Shown here in pieces: positions 59,838 to 64,000 of a stretch of 64,000 nt of DNA. The stretch lies in assembly GCA_942492835.1 (NCBI GenBank), contig OW818645.1, positions 3,844,001 to 3,908,000 of the forward strand, written 5' to 3'. Positions within the stretch are counted from its first letter, which is position 1. The number at the start of each line of letters is the position of its first letter. A program made the position numbers and the translations under genes. The notes below the pieces were generated by a model that saw only the letters and a list, made by a program, of their open reading frames with translations, searched no databases and was not told the DNA's origin. The stretch comes from GWB2-37-7 sp942492835. Lineage in GTDB: Bacteria; Bacillota; Clostridia; Lutisporales; Lutisporaceae.

Positions 59838-60278
59838 GTGTATTCTATTTTAATAATTGTAGCAATTATAGCAGTTGATCAATTATCAAAGAGTTTTGCA
59901 GTAACTAATTTAATGAATCAAGCAAGCATCACTTTAATAGAGAGATTTTTAAGCTTTACTTATGTGGAGAATGGTGGAATGGCTTTTGGATTGTTAAAGA
60001 ATCAAAGGTTATTCTTTATTATTTCTACATCAATAATAGCAATTGTTATATTATACTTCGTATTTAAGATGTATAAGAAGCATAGGTTTGCAGCAATTTG
60101 TCTTTCTATGATATTTGGTGGTGCAATTGGCAATCTAATTGACAGAATAAGACTTGGATATGTAATAGATTTTATACATTTTAGATTTTTTCCGCCTGTT
60201 TTCAACATAGCGGATTCTGCTGTGGTGCTAGGAGCTATAGGCTTAAGCATAGCAATACTTTTTACTAAGGAAACATAA
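59838..60278 (+). CDS. lspA: Lipoprotein signal peptidase
   Basis: A 146-residue membrane protein with the two catalytic aspartates: GGAIGNLIDRIRLGYVIDFI (first Asp) and FNIADSAVVLGAIG (second Asp), plus TYVENGGMAFGLL. GTG start after GGGGG. It removes signal peptides from lipoproteins. Confidence 0.95.
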   Translation: MYSILIIVAIIAVDQLSKSFAVTNLMNQASITLIERFLSFTYVENGGMAFGLLKNQRLFFIISTSIIAIVILYFVFKMYKKHRFAAICLSMIFGGAIGNLIDRIRLGYVIDFIHFRFFPPVFNIADSAVVLGAIGLSIAILFTKET

Positions 60279-60295
60279 TTTAAAGAGGATAAATA

Positions 60296-61207
60296 ATGGA
60301 GAATTTGATTTTTAACATAGAAGAGCAAAAGGTTGGAATGCGTCTGGATGCCTTTTTATCAGACAGTATAGAAGGACAATCACGCTCATATATCCAAAAG
60401 CTTATTGAGCAGAATGCGATATTAGTCAATGAAAAAGAGATTAAATCCAATTATAAGCTGAGAAAGAATGATTGTATAAAAGTCCAGATACCTGATCCTG
60501 TGCCACTTGATGTAAAGGCAGAAAATATTGATTTAAGCATTGTTTATGAGGATGAGGATATAATAGTCATAAACAAGCCCCAAGGCATGGTGGTTCATCC
60601 TGCACATGGAAATTATACAGGGACTATAGTCAATGCTTTGTTAAGCCACTGTGATAATCTATCTGGCATTAATGGAGTTATGAGACCTGGTATAGTACAT
60701 AGAATTGATAAGGATACCTCAGGTATTATTGTAATTGCAAAGAATAATGAAGCTCATTCCTCACTGTCAGAGCAGTTGAAGGAGCACAGTATCAACAGAT
60801 GCTACAATGCACTTTTAGAGGGTAGAGTTAAGAATAATACAGGTATTATAGAAACTCTAATAGGAAGGAATCCTAACAACAGAAAAAAAATGGCAGTAGT
60901 AACGCGAAACGGTAAAAGAGCAGTTACGCACTATAAGGTGCTGGAGAGCTTTGACAGCTTTACATTTATCGAGGCTCAGCTTGAAACTGGAAGAACTCAT
61001 CAAATCAGGGTACATATGGCATCAATCGGTCATCCTGTTGTAGGAGATCTCGTATATGGATATAAGAAACAGCGTTTTGAGACAAAAGGCCAGCTATTAC
61101 ACGCTAGGATATTAGGCTTTGTTCATCCTCGTACAGGAGAATACATGGAATTTGAAGCACCCTTGCCTGATTATTTTGAGATAATTTTAGATAAGCTTAG
61201 GAAATAA
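60296..61207 (+). CDS. RluD-family large-subunit pseudouridine synthase
   Basis: A 303-residue enzyme: N-terminal S4 domain (VGMRLDAFLSD, LVNEKEIKSN), motif II with the catalytic Asp in GIVHRIDKDTSGIIVIAKN (HRIDKDTSG), and LETGRTHQIRVHM. Probably the RluD/YlyB type modifying 23S rRNA. In an lspA-rlu-pyr cluster common in Firmicutes. Confidence 0.93.
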   Translation: MENLIFNIEEQKVGMRLDAFLSDSIEGQSRSYIQKLIEQNAILVNEKEIKSNYKLRKNDCIKVQIPDPVPLDVKAENIDLSIVYEDEDIIVINKPQGMVVHPAHGNYTGTIVNALLSHCDNLSGINGVMRPGIVHRIDKDTSGIIVIAKNNEAHSSLSEQLKEHSINRCYNALLEGRVKNNTGIIETLIGRNPNNRKKMAVVTRNGKRAVTHYKVLESFDSFTFIEAQLETGRTHQIRVHMASIGHPVVGDLVYGYKKQRFETKGQLLHARILGFVHPRTGEYMEFEAPLPDYFEIILDKLRK

Positions 61208-61213
61208 TAACTA

Positions 61214-61242
61214 TTTACAATACATGTAACATATGGTACAAT
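61214..61242 (+). promoter_or_regulatory. Promoter of the pyr operon
   Basis: TTTACA (61,214-61,219), 17 bases, TACAAT (61,237-61,242); transcription would start just before the PyrR-binding leader. Confidence 0.75.
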
Positions 61243-61254
61243 CAAATATAATAA

Positions 61255-61341
61255 ACCTTTAATCTAGCCCTGTGAGGTCGGAAAGGTATATAGAATGGAA
61301 TATTTCTATACCTATACCTGCCTTTGGCAGTTATTTTTTTT
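61255..61341 (+). promoter_or_regulatory. PyrR-responsive attenuator leader
   Basis: A PyrR-binding hairpin with the conserved loop (ACCTTT 61,255-61,260, the GTGAGGT region, AAAGGT 61,282-61,287) is followed by a terminator: CTGCC/GGCAG (61,318-61,330) and TTATTTTTTTT. A competing AGGTATA/TATACCT pairing lies between. PyrR with UMP would favour termination, reducing pyr expression when pyrimidines are plentiful. Confidence 0.85.
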
Positions 61342-61359
61342 ATCTAAGGAGGTACTATG

Positions 61360-61896
61360 ATGAAGTTAAAAACCGAAATAATGGATGAAAAAGCGTTAGA
61401 CAGGGCAATGACAAGAATAGCACATGAAATAATTGAGAAAAATAAAGGAATTGAGGATATAGCTCTTATTGGGGTACACACTAGAGGCGTCCCTTTAGCT
61501 CATCGTTTGGCAGATAAGATAAATAGCATAGAAGGAGTACTGCTCCCAGTTGGTATTATAGATATTACAAGTTATAGAGATGATAAGATAAAGGAAGTAA
61601 ATAGCAATAATATATTGCAGAATTTAAATTTCTGCATAGCCAACAAAAAGATAATATTAGTTGATGATGTTCTATATACAGGCAGGTCTGTAAGAGCTGC
61701 ATTAGATGCCATTATCGATATGGGCAGACCCAAAAGCATTCAGCTTGCTGTATTAGTAGATAGAGGGCATAGAGAGCTTCCTATAAGGGCAGACTTTGTA
61801 GGAAAGAATGTGCCAACATCAAAGAATGAAATAGTGGTTGTAATGGTAAAAGAAATAGATAATAAGGACGGAGTGTCCATTGCAGAAGAAGAGTAG
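61360..61896 (+). CDS. pyrR: Pyrimidine operon regulator / uracil phosphoribosyltransferase
   Basis: A 178-residue PyrR. The PRPP-binding loop is IILVDDVLYTGRSVRAAL and the GVHTRGVPLA motif is intact. An ATG one codon earlier (61,357) is possible; the second ATG has the better distance to GGAGG. Regulates its own leader. Confidence 0.95.
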   Translation: MKLKTEIMDEKALDRAMTRIAHEIIEKNKGIEDIALIGVHTRGVPLAHRLADKINSIEGVLLPVGIIDITSYRDDKIKEVNSNNILQNLNFCIANKKIILVDDVLYTGRSVRAALDAIIDMGRPKSIQLAVLVDRGHRELPIRADFVGKNVPTSKNEIVVVMVKEIDNKDGVSIAEEE

Positions 61897-61938
61897 TATT
61901 AGCTACTCTGTTTTTTTGTGAAAAGGAGGTAATATAAT

Positions 61939-63222
61939 ATGAAAATGCTTATCAAAAATGCTCATGTAGTAGATGCCATAGATGATTACACGACTTTGTG
62001 CGATGTTTTTATCAAGGATGGAAATGTGGAGGACATAGGGGAAGGGCTTTCCTATGAAGCAGATCAAATTATTGATGCTGATGGATTGACCTTAATGCCT
62101 GGATTTGTGGATATGCACTGTCATTTAAGACAACCGGGTTTTCAGCACAAGGAGACAGTAGCATCAGGCTCTAAGGCGGCTGCAAGGGGTGGGTATACTA
62201 CAATTTGCTGTATGCCAAATACAAAGCCAGTAATTGACAATCAAGAGAGCTTATCGATGCTTATGGATATAATAAAAGAAGATGCTGCTATCAATGTGCT
62301 GCCTATAGCGGCTATTTCTATAAATCAGAAAAGTGAATGTCTTACTGATATGGTTAAGCTTAAGTCTCTTGGGGCAGTAGCTTTCTCCGATGATGGTCAG
62401 CCTGTTTCAAATAACAATTTGATGCTTTCAGCCTTACAAGCAGCAAAAGAACATGGGTTATTGCTAATTGATCATTGTGAGGATAAAAGTTTGGTAAAAG
62501 GCGGAGTAATAAATCTTGGCAAAAAGTCAGAAGAGCTAGGACTTCTGGGAATTTCTAACCTGTCAGAGGAACAGCCTATAGAAAGAGATGCAATGCTTGC
62601 AAAAGAAGCAGGATATAGGATACATATAGCTCATGTAAGCACAGAAGGCTCAGCAGAAATAATAAGAAGGGCTAAGGCACAAGGTACAAAAGTAACCTGT
62701 GAGGTAACTCCGCATCATTTAGCTTTAAGCGAAGATATAATAAAGTTGGACTATACAGACTGTAAAGTAAATCCTCCACTTAGAACTAAAAAGGATATAG
62801 AAGCCCTGAAGCTTGCCTTAAAGGATGGAACGATTGATGCAATTGCTACAGATCATGCTCCTCATCATAAGGATGAGAAGGGGAATGATTTTTACAAGGC
62901 TCCGTTTGGTATATCTGGCATAGAGACATCATTTTCTGTGTGCTATACGGAACTGGTGGAGACTGGACTGTTAAGTCTTAAAGAATTGTCAGCTAAGATG
63001 AGTCAAAATCCCAGCAGGATATTGGGTATAAATAAAGGTAGGCTTGCAGTAGGTGAAACAGCCGATATTACAATTGTTGATTTAAACAAAGCTGTGACTA
63101 TAAACAAAAATGATTTTTACTCAAAAGGCAAAAATACACCTTTTCATGGAAGAAGCTATAAGGGAGAGGTTGTATATACAATAGTTAATGGCAAAATAAT
63201 ATATAAAAGGGAGGAAAAATAA
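61939..63222 (+). CDS. pyrC: Dihydroorotase
   Basis: A 427-residue class I dihydroorotase: metal site DMHCHLRQPGF, DHCED, HIAHVST and ATDHAPHH. It converts carbamoyl aspartate to dihydroorotate. AAAGGAGG start; overlaps pyrF at TAATG. Confidence 0.95.
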   Translation: MKMLIKNAHVVDAIDDYTTLCDVFIKDGNVEDIGEGLSYEADQIIDADGLTLMPGFVDMHCHLRQPGFQHKETVASGSKAAARGGYTTICCMPNTKPVIDNQESLSMLMDIIKEDAAINVLPIAAISINQKSECLTDMVKLKSLGAVAFSDDGQPVSNNNLMLSALQAAKEHGLLLIDHCEDKSLVKGGVINLGKKSEELGLLGISNLSEEQPIERDAMLAKEAGYRIHIAHVSTEGSAEIIRRAKAQGTKVTCEVTPHHLALSEDIIKLDYTDCKVNPPLRTKKDIEALKLALKDGTIDAIATDHAPHHKDEKGNDFYKAPFGISGIETSFSVCYTELVETGLLSLKELSAKMSQNPSRILGINKGRLAVGETADITIVDLNKAVTINKNDFYSKGKNTPFHGRSYKGEVVYTIVNGKIIYKREEK

Positions 63223-64000
63223 TGATAGTAGAAAGACTAATTGAACAAGTTATTAAGTGTGAGAATCATACGGTGGTAGGTCTAGATCCTAGGTTTGATT
63301 ATGTGCCTGAATATATTAGAGAAGAAGCTATGTCAAAGCATAATGACTATTCAGAGGGTGTTGCAGAAGCCTTTTTCTTGTACAATAAGGAGATTATTGA
63401 CAACATATATGACATTGTACCTGCTGTAAAGCCACAGATAGCCTTTTATGAGCAATATGGAATAGCAGGCTTAAATAGCTTTAAGCAAACCTGTGACTAT
63501 GCAAGCTCAAAGGGCTTGGTAGTTATAGGAGATGTAAAAAGAGGGGATATAGGCAGCACTGCCGAGGCTTACTCAGAGGCATATTTAGGTAATAAGGAAT
63601 ATTCTCTAAACACAGATTTTATAACAGTGAACCCATACCTTGGAACTGACTCATTGGAGCCTTTTATAAAGAACTGCAATGAAAATGAAAAGGGTGTATT
63701 CATATTAGTAAAAACCTCAAACAAATCCTCTGGTGAGTTACAGGATTTAGTATGCAATGGCAAGACAATATATGAGCATGTAGCTGATATTGTAGTAAGA
63801 TTAGGCGAAGATTATGTTGGAGACAAGGGATATAATTTTGTAGGTGCAGTTGTAGGTGCTACTTATAAAGAAGAGGCAGCAAAGCTTAGAAAGCTTATGA
63901 AAAACACTTATTTCCTTGTACCAGGCTATGGTGCCCAAGGAGGCACAGCAGAGGATGTAGTAGCTTGCTTTAATGATGATGGCTTAGGAGCTATAGTGAA
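63222..64000 (+). CDS. pyrF: Orotidine 5'-phosphate decarboxylase, partial at the window edge
   Basis: About 259 residues visible, no stop. Type 2 OMP decarboxylase: HTVVGLDPRFDY, catalytic IGDVKRGDIGSTA, NPYLGTDSLEPF, KTSNKSSGELQD and VPGYGAQGG. Start ATG overlaps the pyrC stop (TAATG), with GGGAGG upstream. Makes UMP from OMP. Confidence 0.95.
   Translation, partial: MIVERLIEQVIKCENHTVVGLDPRFDYVPEYIREEAMSKHNDYSEGVAEAFFLYNKEIIDNIYDIVPAVKPQIAFYEQYGIAGLNSFKQTCDYASSKGLVVIGDVKRGDIGSTAEAYSEAYLGNKEYSLNTDFITVNPYLGTDSLEPFIKNCNENEKGVFILVKTSNKSSGELQDLVCNGKTIYEHVADIVVRLGEDYVGDKGYNFVGAVVGATYKEEAAKLRKLMKNTYFLVPGYGAQGGTAEDVVACFNDDGLGAIV

Overview
The window joins a large temperate-phage region (about 1-54,260) to the chromosome of a low-GC, spore-forming Clostridia-type Firmicute (54,340-64,000). 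The host call rests on the chromosomal gene order hlyD-like / yggS / sepF / yggT / ylmH / divIVA / DUF5665 / yteA / lspA / rluD-type / pyrR-pyrC-pyrF, on the AT-rich sequence and on strong GGAGG ribosome sites. The left end of the prophage lies outside the window. The right end most likely abuts the 3' end of a tRNA-Pro(GGG) gene at 54,262-54,337.

Phage layout. (1) 16-14,451, + strand: an early module of DNA metabolism and regulation. It holds an MBL hydrolase, a DUF4373/DnaD-like replication protein, a DUF5131 protein, a helicase-methyltransferase fusion, a PD-(D/E)XK nuclease, a SNF2 helicase, a SpoIIID-like regulator, a zinc protein, a GIY-YIG nuclease, a radical SAM protein, MazG, a sigma factor with an extra C-terminal domain, and a late regulator. 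(2) 45,484-14,462, - strand: a winged-helix RepL-like protein, an alpha-CTD protein, an ERCC4 nuclease, a dual-specificity phosphatase, the large terminase, a giant three-domain glycosyltransferase, portal, protease/scaffold, capsid, connectors, tail tube, tape measure, lysis genes, fibres, Dit, Tal and a secreted stalk-domain protein. The two modules converge on a bidirectional terminator at about 14,450. (3) 45,485-54,260: a 1.1-kb origin/cos-like intergenic region, small + strand genes with a hammerhead ribozyme, a short tyrosine recombinase, a membrane-anchored Mrr-type nuclease, a CI/Cro-type immunity switch, and a TPR regulator whose 3' end overlaps a gene for a small exported peptide.

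Most interesting signals: an RRNPP/arbitrium-like receptor-peptide pair next to the repressor switch (52,039-53,431), followed by a structured RNA (53,768-53,874); a type III hammerhead ribozyme (47,216-47,277); a phage-borne about 1000-residue glycosyltransferase between terminase and portal, bracketed by two paralogous 35-37 aa zinc microproteins; a yjzC-like gene on the opposite strand with its own promoter and 12-bp inverted repeats; and phage copies of sporulation and transcription regulators. Four short genes not evident from long-ORF scanning are described (34,188-34,337; 36,151-36,264; 39,314-39,421; 53,922-54,092), as well as the exported peptide.

How it fits together (inference). 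The CI/Cro pair and the peptide receptor would set lysis against lysogeny. The early module replicates and modifies DNA and ends with a sigma factor and a late regulator, which could switch on the convergent structural operon. Several intrinsic terminators inside that operon suggest antitermination or tuning of gene dosage. All functions are read from sequence motifs only; no database search was run.
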